Below, piece after piece: positions 1 through 12,432 of a stretch of DNA of 64,000 nucleotides. This DNA is from Burhinus oedicnemus (Eukaryota > Chordata > Aves > Charadriiformes > Burhinidae). The notes under the pieces are model-generated. The model worked only from the letters and a program-made list of their open reading frames with translations, had not been told where the DNA came from and did not search any database. The position numbers were made by a program, and so were the translations under genes. The stretch covers positions 196,697 to 260,696 of the forward strand of contig VFFE01007215.1 of the NCBI GenBank assembly GCA_008921705.1, read 5' to 3'. Position 1 is the stretch's first letter. Each line of letters opens with the position of its first letter.

Positions 1-534
1 CCTTTATTCAATTTTGTTAAATTCAGATGTTTGATTTAATTTCACCTGTGGCTAAACTAATTCCTATTGTGATTCCAAAAAACTGAGGTGGCCCATTTTT
101 TTAACATTAATGTGTCTTCTGCAAGAAAAATTTGCAACTTTACCTAACCTCTGGAGGGTTGTTCATTCATAGAGATTATCTAATCAAATTTGGAATTTCT
201 TGGTACAACAATACAATAATATGGAAACCTCACAGTTTTTTGTATATATATATCTCATCAGTTTCAATATGTGTATAGGAAGGAAGAAGCAGGAAAAGTT
301 AAAGAACAAGTAAATATGGGTGAACTCCAAAGTGTTGGGAACTGATGAGAAAACAAGCTCTGAGACCTCTTGCACTGAAAGATGTGAAATGGTAATTCCT
401 ACTACCAGCTAGTTTGAGTATATGGTAGGATCAAAAGATGTATCAGATATAGACATCTAGTCAAATGTTGTCAGAAGCTTAATTTAACAATGTTTATGCA
501 TCAGGAGCTGGATGTTGATCAGAAATGGCTGAAT
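1..534. other. AT-rich unique sequence, no gene
   Basis: I see no gene, repeat family or structured element here. The stretch is AT-rich, has short homopolymer runs, and ends where the CR1 octamer tail of the next element begins. Confidence 0.6.
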
Positions 535-932
535 TCATAGAATCATAGAATCATTAAGGTTGGAAAAGACCTTTAAGATCATCTAGTCCAACCATTGACC
601 CTACTCTACCAGGTCTGCCACTAAACCGTGTCTCTAAGCACCACATTTACATGACTTCTACACACATCTAAGGATGGTGACTCAACCACCTCCCTGGGCA
701 GCCTGTTCCAATGTCTGATAACTCTTTCAGTGAAAAATTTTTTCCTAATGTCCAGCCTAAACCTCTCCTGGTGCAACTTGAACCCATTTCCTCTTGTCCT
801 ATCGCTAGTTACTTGGGAGAAGAGACCAGCTCCCACCTCACTACAACCTCCTTTCAGGTAGTTGTAGAGAGCAATAAGGTCTCCCCTCAGCCTTCTCTTC
901 TCCAGACTAAACAATCCTAATTCCTTCAGCCT
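535..932 (-). mobile_element. CR1 retrotransposon fragment (copy A), 5'-truncated
   Basis: This is a short CR1 LINE copy lying on the minus strand. Its 3' end is at the left, where the plus strand shows two copies of the reverse complement of the ATTCTATG octamer, followed by the usual CR1 3' UTR wording. An uninterrupted reading frame at 621-914 encodes the C-terminal end of CR1 ORF2, with the family signatures [30 protein letters not shown] and [15 protein letters not shown]. Only about the last 95 codons of the reverse transcriptase protein are present, so the copy is dead on arrival, as most CR1 insertions are. The KGGCSEVG wording matches copy D at 26.0 kb and differs from the KGAYKKAG wording of copies B and C, so two CR1 subfamilies are present. 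The 5' breakpoint near 932 is approximate. Confidence 0.95.
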
Positions 933-1605
933 AATTCACAGCACCAGCACTTGATTTGCCTACCCACTGTAAAATCAGGCATTGACCTTCATGTTTCTTG
1001 TCCACATTTATATGCTGTTCCTAGAAATTCATAATTTATTGAAAGTAGTATAAAGTTAGATGCCCACTTGCAGGCTCAAGGCCTTATTAGACTTTTATTT
1101 GAGACATGAACTAAAGTACATGTTTGAAAGAAATAATGTATCTTTTCAATAAAAAATCCAGGAATAAACTTTTGCCCTTATTCTGTCCCTAAAGGCAGAG
1201 GAACTGAAGAAAATGAAGAAAAAAATATATTCTCAGTAGTCAATTAAAGTTCAAATTCCAACCCAAAAGTTTAAGCTAGTCATTGTCTTGCACAGTTTTT
1301 AGCTTCTGATGACTTTACATAGGTTTTTCAGTGTTTCTAGAGCTTAGGATCAGTTCTTCTAGAGCAGTGTTGCCTCATTAAGTCTTCTATGAAAGTCATT
1401 GTTTGACCTTGTTTCTCACAGACAATGCAATGATATTTCATTGGACAACACTGAGGAACTAAAGATACATATTTTTTGTGGAAGTATGCAGGATTTGTTA
1501 AAACTTTCATTTCCATGACTTGATTTTTCAGGTCAATGACCAAAATAAAAATTAAGAAATTAAGAAAGTAAGAATTAATAATGTCTCTAAATTGGAGAGA
1601 TGTGA
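933..1605. other. Unique AT-rich spacer between CR1 copies A and B
   Basis: No gene or clear repeat is visible. The 107-codon open frame on the minus strand at 1337-1660 runs into copy B and has no recognisable features, so I treat it as chance. Confidence 0.5.
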
Positions 1606-2681
1606 ATTTGATGGATGGACCACTTGGTGGATAAGGAATTGGCTGAATGGTCGCACTCAAAGAGTCAACGGCTCGATGTCTAAGTGGAAATCAGTGACGA
1701 GTGGTTTCCTCAGGGTCAATACTGGGACTGGTGCTGTTTAACATCTTTGTCAGCAATGTGGACAGTGGGATTGAGAACATCCTCAGCAAGTTTGCTGATG
1801 TCACCAAGCTGTGTGGAGCAGTTGACACACTGGAGGGAAGGGATGCCATCCACAGGGACCTGGACAGGCTTGAGAGGTGGGCCTGTGCAAACCTCATGAA
1901 GTTCAATAAGGCCAAGTGTGAGGTCCTGCATGTGGGCCGAGGCAATCCCAAACATAAATATGGGCTGGGTGGAGAATGGATCAAGAGCAGCCCCGAGGAG
2001 AAGGACTTGAGGGTGTTGGCTGATGATGCTCAACATGAGCCAGCAATGTGTGCTTGCAGCCCAGAAAGCCAACAGTATGCTGGGTTGCATCAAAAGAAGC
2101 GTGGCCAGTGGCTTGAGGGAGGTGATTCTGCTCCTCTATTACACTCTCGTGAGACTCCACCTGGAATGCTGTGTCCAGCTCTGGGGCCCCCAACAGAAGA
2201 AGGACATGGAGCAAGTCCAGAGGAGGGCCATGCAGATGATCAGAGGGTTAGAGCACCTCTGCTATGAGGACAGGCTGAGAGAGTTGGGGTTGCTCAGCCT
2301 GCAGAAGAGAAGGCTCCGGGGAGACCTTCTAGCAGCCTTCCAGTATCTGAAAGGGGCCTACAAGAAAGCTGGAGAGGGACTTTTTACAAGGGCATGTGGT
2401 GATAGGACAAGGGGCAATGGCTTCAAACTGGAAGAGGGTAGATTTAGATAAGATCTCAGGAAGAAATTCTTTACTGTGAGAGTGGAGAGGCACTGGAACA
2501 GGTTGCCCAGGGAAGCTGTGGAGGCCCCGTCCCTGGAAGTGTTCAAGGCCAGGTTGGATGAGGCTTTGAGCAATCTGGTCTAGTGGAAGGCGTTCCTGCC
2601 CATGGCAGGAAGGTTGGAACTAGATGATCTTTGAAGCTCCTTCCAACCTAAACCATTCTATGATTCTATGATTCTATGATT
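1606..2681 (+). mobile_element. CR1 retrotransposon (copy B), 5'-truncated, about 1.08 kb
   Basis: This CR1 LINE lies on the plus strand. It begins in the middle of the reverse transcriptase domain (wording corresponding to [15 protein letters not shown]) and runs through the rest of ORF2, a short 3' UTR and an octamer tail (ATTCTATG repeated three times, 2657-2681). Sequence shared with copy C (14.5-15.4 kb, minus strand) includes the WGPQQKKD, QMIRGLEHLCYEDRLRELGLL and FQYLKGAYKKAG wording, so the two belong to one subfamily. Relative to C, this copy extends about 140 bp further 5' and lacks 9 bp near 2206. No target-site duplication was seen, as is usual for CR1. Confidence 0.96.
1701..2583 (+). 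pseudogene. CR1 ORF2 reverse transcriptase C-terminal remnant (copy B)
   Basis: This is the decayed C-terminal half of a non-LTR retrotransposon ORF2 protein, which in an intact element copies its own RNA at a nicked chromosomal target. The frame opens with reverse transcriptase wording around GSILG and LFNIF. The catalytic motif reads FADV at 1791-1802 instead of FADD, so one of the two metal-binding aspartates is lost. At about 2020-2030 the frame shifts by a net +1 (or -2) before LNMSQQCVLAAQKANS. The new frame ends at an in-frame TAA (2449-2451), where the family has a leucine codon. After that, recognisable [18 protein letters not shown] wording continues to the natural stop at 2581-2583. 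The frameshift and the TAA also occur in copy C, while FADV is private to this copy. Confidence 0.93.
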
Positions 2682-5600
2682 ATGTTGTTTGAATTCAGAA
2701 TTTTTACTGGTTGTTGCTCTTTTCCTCGCTTTACAGCTAAGAAGGAGAGTGTGGATATGTTTTTTCTTTGAGCCTGACTCAGAGCAGGGATGTTAAACCA
2801 AGGCCGTGTGCCTCCTAGCCACCCAGATATTGGGAATTCCAGGATGAGCTGAGACAAATAAACTTCCACAGGGACAGAAAGGACAAGTCAGAATGACTCT
2901 CTTGTTCAAAGGTGAGTGAGTGCCCTCTCCAGGAAGACAGGATGTTCAAAACGCTCCTCATACTCAAACAGACTGGCCAAACTTTGGGCTATATGCCATC
3001 ATTTCTTTCTCTGGCTGGTTTGCTTTGTTTTGTTTTTATGGAATATTGTTTAATGTGCTTTTTGAATCTAATCCAGAAAAGCAAAACACTTCATTTTGGA
3101 AACGCTGAAATGAACTGTTTTGAAATTTCTGCATTTCTTTCTCATTAATCAGAAACTTTTTTCCCTCCTGAATTTAGCTGTAATTAACAAACAGCTTTAG
3201 TTCAAATAGACTTACCATTTTTGGTGAAAAAAACCAGTCATCTTAAAACAAGTGGGGCAACACAAATGAATCCTTCCCCATCTTCCACACGGCTTCACAC
3301 AGATGGTCCAGCCATACCGTATAGCCATGCCATACAGCACAACTGCTGCAATACAAGTGGTATGTGACTCCGGCCAGGCAAAGAGAAGAGTTTCTTGCAT
3401 CTTTCAGATACTCAGGTGAGATTAGTGGTTTTTGCTGTGCAGGCTCTCTGCAACAGTCTTTGGGTCTTGATCCATGCCCCTTTTAAAGTCCGTGAGAATC
3501 ATAACCTGTCTTAAGAGAACTGAAACCTGTCTGCTGAGCCTGAAACATGTCATCATAAGAGCAGGTAAGTGGGATGGAACTTAATTCTTTCTGGCTCTGA
3601 GGGGCTAGAAACTACTTCACTTCCCTCTGTGGTGGTCTAAGGCAACAGCTTGTGGGGTTTATTGTACTGGAAATCTTAAGAGGCTTAACAAATATCTGAC
3701 TTGCTTTGATAGTCCTGCAGGAAAAACACCACCGAAGAGGAAGGCATTGCTGTTGTGACTTTTTCTACTCATTTTGTGAACACAGAGGGTGTGAGTGCTA
3801 GAAGGGTACCTGCAAAAGTCCATTAAAGGAGGAGCCATGAAATCTTTCCGATGGAAGGGCCGGGGTCCCTGCTCTGGCACAGGTTTTTGTAAGCAGGGGG
3901 CAAGACAGTGACCCTGAGCTCTTATCCCTGCACCTGCTGCTGCTCCAAGGAGGACAAGGTCTTCCAGCCCTGTCTCCTTCTGCAGGCATGGTGGGTGCTC
4001 CCAAATGCCCAGATCTCATTCAGCTGAGCCGGTGGGAAAGACCTGTCTTTTCCAGGGTGAAAGGAGGCATTGTGTTGGTTTCTATGTGGGAATGGTGGTA
4101 GGATGGGCAGAGCTAGCCCTCAGGGCTGGCACCAGGGCTGCACTGGGTGTATTGCATCTTACCAAATCAACTCAATTTGACTATGCATTGCTCAAAACCT
4201 CGCTGTAGACAGACTTTTCTCTTTTTTTGCAGAAATTTGTTTTAAAATATATTTGGTCTCAAGTTAAGACTTTGTCTGCCAAGTTTCACCCAGAAAACAT
4301 TTTTGCAGCCAAGTTATAAACCCCTCCAAGTAAGGGTACGCAGTGTAGCAATGGAGAGAGCCTAAAGCATAATGGCACCAGTTAGCTCCCTGAGAATGCC
4401 ACCTTTATGATCTGTTATCTTCCTTTGCCAGCTTCAGTTTGACGTTTCATGAGAGCTGGTTTGGGCAATTCATTTTAAGCTTAGTTTTGGACTTAGTTAT
4501 CAAAATAGGACAGTAAAGCTCTCAAACATGCTGTATGTTCTTGGAAAACACTGCAGAAAGACAAATATTTCACTTGGACTGAAAGGAGATATAAATCTCA
4601 CACAGAATGCCTGTCAGCAAATTTAGCTAATATGCTAATTGTCTGAGGAGTGGACTGATGGGATATCCTATCTTAAGACCTTAATGTGGAAAAATACGTA
4701 TCCATCTTATACTGTGAATGTCATGTTAAGAAGATTCATATACCCACTGAAATGTTTGTCTAATCACAGAAATAGTTTTAGTATTGTATTTATTTATTTT
4801 TTAAAAGACTAATTTATTATCTGTAACTGTTAGTTTGGACAGAAAATGTTCAGAAACTGAGTTCTAACTGGGATTAACACGGGGACCATTAAATATTTTT
4901 GAGCATGTTGTTTTAATTGATGACAGCTTGCTAGCAGAGGCGGTATTTATGTAGAGATTACAGGGCCAGTACTAGGGCACGGAGAATTCTGCAGTCCTGT
5001 TTCCACCGATTATACAAATGCATCCCAAGGGTTGTAATGATCAGTGCTTAATTAGTCCCTTCGGGTGTAGATGGAAGTAAGGACTCCACCAAGGCTGTGG
5101 AATAAGCAGGACGTGCAGGTTAGCTCGAAGGAGATGCTCTTACTCTTTTCCTGGGTACACCCAGTGTAGCTGCCTGTTTCCAGCCAGACAGCTGCTGTTT
5201 GCCTAGTGCTGAGAACTGGCTGCCTTTTCACCACTGGGAACCCATCTGAGATACATATAAGCATATGTGACTGACCCTTCAAACCGTGTACAAGGGGACA
5301 CTGGGGCCTGTGACAGATCCTGCTGACAGTGTGTCCCGCAGGAGGCCGCGAGGAAGGGCAAGCACTTGGGGAGAGGAGGTTGGGGCAATGCAGTCTACAA
5401 AAAAATGCAGGTTTTTTATTCTATAGTGTTGTCAGCATGATACTCACCAGTGTCTGGGGAGAAGACAGCTGGGAGCTGAAGAGCTAGCTATTCTGTTAGC
5501 AGTACATCGTATTTTTCAACCACTGCATGTCCATTTTATGGCACTTTTTAGGCACTCTGGCTACAGTAAGTTTTAACCTTTTTAAGAAACAGTCAGCGCT

Positions 5601-6341
5601 AAACATGGAGACAGTCATGCCAACAGCATACCCAGTACTTCAAGAGCAAAGGCATCTTGTGTTGCAGAAATTCCCAGAAGGTGTCTTGTTTGCAACTCTT
5701 TCTCTTTAAGGACTGTGGACCAAACATTGTTTAGAGAAAAAAACCCCAGGATCAGTCTGCCATCTTTGTACGCTCCTCACAGGTAGTGGTACTTTCGATG
5801 TGATTCCCTCTGACAGAAAGAAGGCCACATACAAAGCTCAGGTTTCTCCCAAAGCATTGTGGACATCACCACTTTGCTTAGGGGGATGTTGTTCAGAGCT
5901 CATAAGAAGTGTGAAAGTGAAGGCAATCCAAACATTACAGAGGTACAATCCTCCTTTTCAGTGAGATTTTTAGCTCACTGGTGCCAAACAAACGTGGCAG
6001 TCTACTCGCTTTGCCCTCGGTCTGTCCCACTGATTTTACAGCAATAATTTCCAAACTGAAATGGTTCAATGTAATCATTCCTCCTGCTGGCTTCAGCATT
6101 GCTGTATTAGCTTCACTTAAGCTCATCTTGTCATGAAAAGACCTCACACCTGAAGAAAAACCTGGAAACAAAGTCCAGGAGCCCTCCTAGTCACTTGATA
6201 ATTACTGTACTGGCTGCAGACATTTTGCACAGCTATGACACTTATAGACTGGAAGATTTATTGTAGTATCCATGAATAACAGGAAAAAAAGGTTTATTTG
6301 TAGTAAAATGGACTTCCAAAGTTACCTTTTCTGCTCTGTGG
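2682..6341. other. Unique non-coding sequence
   Basis: No gene or recognisable transposon is seen. A small degenerate tandem repeat lies at 3504-3551, and an A/C tract (seven A then four C) lies at 5737-5747. Open frames at 3659-4019 and 5052-5388 overlap on the same strand without any protein signature and look random. Confidence 0.5.
3504..3551. repeat. Degenerate 20-21 bp tandem repeat, about 2.3 units
   Basis: Units beginning ACCTGTC at 3504, ACCTGTC at 3525 and ACATGTC at 3545 follow each other, each full unit ending in CTGAA. It is a minor local duplication with no known function. Confidence 0.6.
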
Positions 6342-6359
6342 AGCTCATTATAATGAGCT
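6342..6359. repeat. Perfect 18-bp palindrome with two abutting ATTA sites
   Basis: AGCTCATTATAATGAGCT equals its own reverse complement with no spacer. It places two ATTA/TAAT homeodomain core sites back to back. This could be a dimeric homeodomain-protein site or chance in AT-rich DNA; the sequence alone cannot decide. Confidence 0.85.
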
Positions 6360-9300
6360 ACAACAATATTACTATGATGTGTTTTTTTCAGAGCTCCATG
6401 AAATTTGGGGTATTTGTGCCTCTCTCATAAAGAATTCCCTTATCCAATGAAGCTTACTTATATCTCTCAACTTAATTAACCTGAGGCATATTCTTGAAGT
6501 CAGGAGGATTCTGTCTGAGAATGCACAGAACATGTTTTCAATTGCTTTTACATTTATCATTACAATTCAATATTACAATGGCTGTACCTCAGTGAGGAAC
6601 AGTTAAATGTACATCTGAAAACTTACACCTTTCCTGAGTCACTGCTGTGACCATTTTCATGTTAGATTGACAGAAATAAAAGGAGGCGGCATTTCCTTTA
6701 ACCCTGGGGGAAAAGTCTTTGGTTGTGTCAGGTATGGACACTTTCAATACAGAAAGATAATACATTTGGAAAGTTTTTGGTTTGGTTTGTTTTTATGAAG
6801 AAAGCAATATAAGGTTATAAATGAGACTTGCAGCCCCATTAGAATTTGCTTTGAAATAAGCGTAGATGTCCTGCAGGACTGCCATATGCATTATACTTTT
6901 TTCTTCTAAGTAGCCACCACAACTACCAGAGCAGACAGTAGATGTCAAATCCTTTTTGCTGCTTTTCTTTCCAGAACAATAATAGTGATGCGGAAACAGC
7001 ACATGGTTTTTCTAAAGTTATATTAGACGTATCTGATCTTCATGTTTGCAGTAATCTGACTTTGGCAGGCTTTTTAAAGACGGGTTAGGGAGTATTACAT
7101 TAGACAGTGGTGCTAGGCAGCCAAACTTATGATATTTTGCAGTTCCAGAAAAGAAAGTTCGATACAGCCAAGATCTGAACAGAACAGATATTGTATATTA
7201 AAACAGGCTGGAAAACCTAAGAGAGAAACATCCAAATGTTGCCCAACTGAGCGATTGCACTGGCAATTCGCATGGAGCTGCAGGTCTAAACCAGATATGC
7301 ATAAAATAGGGAGATTGTAATCCCCTTAATATGGGAAATATGCCCTGTGGGGGACTACTTCTCCCAGCATGCAACTGCAAAATGTCATAGATCTCAGCCA
7401 CCCTTAAGCAGAACAGCTGAAAAGCATGCAAAATTGCTTTGACACAAATAATCGTATATACAAAGTGGAGGCCATTGCTTCAGATGCTGCTGGAAAATAA
7501 ATCGCCTGTCTGTGTCCAAAAGAGATGGCAGAGATGTGAAATTATGCTGACAAATATTTTTGTCTAGTTGTACACCATTTATAAAGCTGTTTTGAACTCA
7601 TCGCTGTTATTTGAGTTATGATGCTCTGAAGGAGAAATTTATTGCAAAGGTACTGAAATTTGTCAGCTGAGAAAGTAATTTTTATTTTTGGCAAGGAGAT
7701 CATTGTACAAAATGGTATATTCTGAAACCAGAGACAAATAAAGGAAATGGGCAATGGCTACACTTTAAAATGGAAAATAGGCAAAGTTTCTAAATAGTAA
7801 ATGAAAAATTGAAAGATGATGCAACAAATGCAAAATGTTTAGGGCTATGGCTTTACAAGTTAAACTAAAATCAGTCAGAAATGCAAGAGAAGTTGGAACT
7901 GTATATCTTCCTTCAGCTGAAATATCTTGCTGATATCACCTTCCAAGATAACTGCAGGGGCAGACACTGACTTCATGTAGGTACAGATGTCTCACGCAAT
8001 GACAGGCTTCTCCAGATGCCTGTCTGCAAATATACCTTTTTAGGGGAAGAGATCGTAACTTCACTTTGATACTGCAAATAAGTTTTCTGATTGCTGTTTA
8101 GCTGTTCTGCATCAAGTGACTGAATGCACATACATATTCCCAGATAAAATCTACAATGAGGTTGTGAGTACATACACAGCAGTGATTTGGCAGGGAATCC
8201 TTTTATGAGGCCATTGTGGTATTCCTAAAACAAACATTGTAAGACCAGAAAATATTATGAATATAAGATTAAAAAAACCCAATCTAGAAACATATATTTT
8301 CACATGAAAAGCTACTAAACAACCTTCCCTCTGTCCCAGTGTAACACGATATATTAGGTATGTATCAGGCATCTTATTAATTACAATCTGGGGTTAGATC
8401 AAAGCAACTTCGTTAAGGATTTTAATTCTCTCCTCCTGGTAATTCTGGAGGATGAAGTTTATACTTCTAGGTGTCCTCACATAAAACAGACACAGTTATG
8501 TTAATTTTAACCCACTTCTGTAAACTGCCCGAGTTTATAACATTATTTTTCTTAAATAATTGTTACAATTATCCTGAAGTACAGTACTTATTTTCACAAA
8601 AAAAAAAAAAAGAAGCAGTAAATAAAACACAGCTTTAGTTTCACTCCAGAGCTTCTTTTTGCTGAAGAGCTTGCTTTAAAAATATGTGTATATCACCAGT
8701 TCATACAAAAACACTAAAGAAGGATTTGTAGCACAAGGTCACAATGTCTTATTTCTCATTATTTGAGGCACAGTGTTTCCCTTTTGACTCCTTTATGAGA
8801 TATTTATTTGCTTTTTTAGACTGCTTTGAATGAGAAGGTAATCAACAGGTTTGGCTTCAGTTGGATTGCAGCCGACATTTCTGGTGACCGTTCCCTGCTG
8901 CTCACACGGTCCCCTGTGCGCTCACACCCTACACTGCTTTCCCCGGCACTTTTATCCCCATTTATGCATCGTGACTTTTGCCTGCCCTTCGGAGCAGAGC
9001 TGATTGAAGAGTGCTTCCATTGCTCACCACCTTGTTAATACACGGAGGGAAGCTGCAGTCAGAGTTAAAAGAAACCCTTGGAGCCGGTTTCCAAAAGAAG
9101 GAGGAGAAAGCGTCCCTCTGAAATGGCTGCCAGCTGAGGAATTTCCTGAGGAAGGACGAGGACAGCCGTTGCAGCAGCTCCTCAGGCATTGCCTCTACCA
9201 GGAGCACCACCAGCTCTGCCGATGAGGCAAGTTCTCAGAGGCTGCTTAGTGACTGAAGCTGGTTTGGGCACTGGTACTGTGCTGGGTTTATTTAAACCAT

Positions 9301-11041
9301 CCTTTACGTTTGCTCTGCCCTGTTAGCAAATCACTTGTGGAAAATTTCCAGAAAATCAATGCTATGGGCAGGCAAGTTTTATAACTGGTAAGGGCCATGG
9401 ATTGAGCCTTTAGTCACCAAACCTTTCCATCTGAGAAAACCTAAGTCACCCTGAGCTACCAGCCGTTACGCAGCTGGTCCCGAGGTGCTGAGCGCTTGCA
9501 ACCCACCTGGATTTCACTGATGTTCATGGGTGGTAAGAAGGATTTTAGAAATATAAAAATGGAAAACTAATTTTCAAAATGGCATTTTAAGTTATCTGAT
9601 CAATAATTACGCCTCTCTTTCTGAATCCAGGAACTGGTCAGCCTTTCTCTACATTAATATTTTGTGATCAAAAGCATTGAGCAGCCACGTCAGGCAGAGG
9701 AGGTGTACTCAAGCCAACCAAACTCGGGGGGACACATTCCACATTCTAGATGGATGGACATCCCTGCAGGCACTCTTAGATGTACTGTAAAGTTGCAGGT
9801 AGGTTTCTGTTATAAATCAGCCTTTCAAGCAGCCCACCTTTCAGCCTTAAACTGAGAACAACTCTTGGCAAGGCTCATTTTCTGACATTCTCTCTCCCAC
9901 TTCTGGTATGCTCTGTATCATCTAAAGCCTTCAAATACTTTTCTAAAATATATACCACAGTTCAAAGAAGGGTTATGAGCTTGACATAAAATTACCCATT
10001 GAGTCTCTTTAACACTGTCATTCTATAAATAAGATTTTATAATCATGATAATCATGATGATCCCCTTAGGCTTTACAATTTCTGAAACACGGAGTTGTCA
10101 TTAGCGTAGCTAACCTAAAAGTTATATGCCTAATTTAGTTCTGTTGTCTTTTCAGACTTGTCAGGGAAGATGCAGCGTAACTGCTTGGCACTTCGAATGA
10201 GACCTGTATAAATTTTAGGTGCTTTTCCTCAGGATAGCCGTTTGAATACCCCATAATCCTATGAAAGTCTCAACCCAGATGCTGTGGAAGCTCAGTTGTA
10301 TCTGCCTTCTCAGTCTACATGTTCCCAGGGAACTGTAAACCAGGTGCCCTTGAGGGTAGAGGAGCTCCCAGCTCTGAGGAAAAAGATGGTTAGCTCCTAT
10401 CTAAATTGTGGGGATCCAGAGATGCATCTCAAGAGGAGCCCAATTTTGAGCTGGCTGTCAAATTTTTGGCTGTATGTGGGATGGTACTGAGTCCAGCATT
10501 AAACACAACAGACATGGCTATTTTAATTTTAAAAAGCCCAAACAGGTGATGGTGATAATAGTATCTCAGTATGCCAAATCACTGTCACACCTAAGCTGGA
10601 GACTGCTGAAGGGATTCTCTGTGCATTTATGTCACTTAGGCATAGGAAAATGCCTTAACATAATTACTCATTTAATTTTGGTTAAATCCACCACAGTGTG
10701 GGTTCCCAGGGAAGTACTGAGTACCAGCCGTTTGCTGAAGCACTCAGAAATGGTGGGGCATGCAGAGTAAGATAGCTGTGGTTCGTATGTTGTTCCAGAA
10801 TAGGGGTGCTTTCCTGAACGGGAGCCATAATAAAATGACATGAAAAATATTTCACACTGTAAATATGAAATATTTTGGTCATGGAAAACACTATCAATGA
10901 AATATTTTACCGTGGTTCAATGAAGAGCCTTCCATGTGGAATGAAGCTGAGAGCACAGTCAAACCCATTCTTCCTTCAGGTGCAGAAATGATTGACTGAA
11001 ACAGACCTTTTTGGAATATCTTTTGTGCTTTAAAAACATGG
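6360..11041. other. Unique AT-rich non-coding sequence with one GC-richer patch
   Basis: No gene is called. There is a 14-base A run at 8598-8611. From about 8826 to 9240 the sequence is visibly richer in G, C and CpG than its surroundings and carries three overlapping short open frames on both strands. None has a recognisable domain or good splice borders, so I do not call an exon. Confidence 0.45.
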
Positions 11042-11108
11042 TGTGAAATTGCGGCAGTATCCAATGCAATGACTACGTTTCCATTGACTTTAGTGGATCA
11101 AATTTTAG
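11042..11108. repeat. Ancient interspersed repeat fragment (family uncertain)
   Basis: The wording around TCCAATGCAATGACTACG and CCATTGACTTTAGTGGATC resembles an old sauropsid repeat containing a self-complementary CATTGACTTCAGTGG segment. The family name is not recalled with certainty, and the match is by eye only. Confidence 0.4.
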
Positions 11109-12241
11109 CTCAAGGAAACTTGTCAGATTACCAACAACTTACCTGACTAACCTGCAAGACAAAGAAAAAATGTTCCCCTAGGTATTGTTATTATCTATCT
11201 GATAAAATGTACCACAGTTGCAGGGGAAGATCTGTATCCTCTAGATATTCTCTTGCCCTTACCACAGCAACCTGGTAGAAATGTTGCCAATACAACCATT
11301 CCTACTTATGAAGATAATAGTAATGAAAGAAAGGTCAATCATGGCTATATAATAGTTTAAAATACTGCTTCGTCTCTCTTGACATCTGCATAGACTAAAT
11401 GAGTTGTTGAAGGATTTGAACAGTTTTACAGAGTATATTAAGTTTCATGACTTGCACACAAAAAAAATATTCATTTGGTTACACGTTGGAAATCCAGAGC
11501 CAACAATAACTATGGGATTTATTAAAAGCAGGCCACTGTTTTAATGGGAAAATATTTTTATGCTATGAGCAGTAATGACTTTTTTACAACTCTTGTAAAA
11601 ACTCAAAAGAAGAGCAATGAAGATTCTTGGGATGGATGGATTTTGCTGCTCTTGAGTCAATTAGTAGAATAAAATATTTGTTTTTAAATGGACACAGCAC
11701 CTGTTTCATTAGCTAACAGGAAAACCAGAACCTTCTTTACTATTTAAATTGTGGAAATCATCCTATAAAAACTAAAGATGAGCAGGTGTTAACTGACGCT
11801 GTGTGACATACTACTTATGGGTATCTTGAAATTGTCCATTTCTAATAGAACCATCAGCTACCTGGCAAGATTTCGGTAATACAGCAAATTATTACTATAG
11901 ATTATATTTCACTCTGTCTGTCACATTGCATTAGGCTGCCATTGTAGTGTCTCTCTTGGAACCGGCCTTTTGTCTGGATTTCTCCTGATATACAGCAAAG
12001 TTTCCAACCACACTGAGACGGGAGTTTTGGTGTATGGTTTTGTTCAGACAAACTATTACGCTCCCAGTGTGCCTGCGAACAGGTTCCCTCCCATCCTGTT
12101 CAGCTGAGCCAGGTGATGGAGACTTGTGCCCGCTGCTGAACCACTTACTGAAAATACCCAGGCTGTCACAAACAGCTCAGCCTAATACAGTCCAGCCTCG
12201 GTTGCTCTTTGCTCTCAATTCCAAAGCCATCGTTCAACACT
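11109..12241. other. Unique AT-rich sequence, no gene
   Basis: I see nothing identifiable here apart from short A runs. Confidence 0.5.
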
Positions 12242-12432
12242 TCAGAAAGAGAAGGAAAGGAAAGGAAAGGAAAGGAAAGGAAAGGAAAGGAAAGGAAAGG
12301 AAAGGAAAGGAAAGGAAAGGAAAGGAAAGGAAAGGAAAGGAAAGGAAAGGAAAGGAAAGGAAAGGAAAGGAAAGGAAAGGAAAAAGGGGAAAGGAAGAAA
12401 GGAAAAAGGAAAAGGGGAAGAAGGGAAGGAGA
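12242..12432 (+). repeat. (GGAAA)n pentanucleotide microsatellite
   Basis: A pure AAAGG/GGAAA pentamer array runs from about 12252 to 12384, about 26 units, with an impure purine tail to 12432. The plus strand is all purine, so the tract could form triplex (H-DNA). The 175-codon open frame crossing it at 12034-12561 exists because the pentamer has no stop in several frames (repeating KERKG) and is not a gene. Confidence 0.97.

Noticed and set aside
1691..2573. Minus-strand open frames across CR1 copy B (and the plus-strand ones across copies C and D)
   Set aside because: Antisense shadows of the CR1 ORF2 remains.
2880..2925. Good splice-donor-like word (AAAGGTGAGTGAG)
   Set aside because: No matching acceptor or coding sequence upstream.
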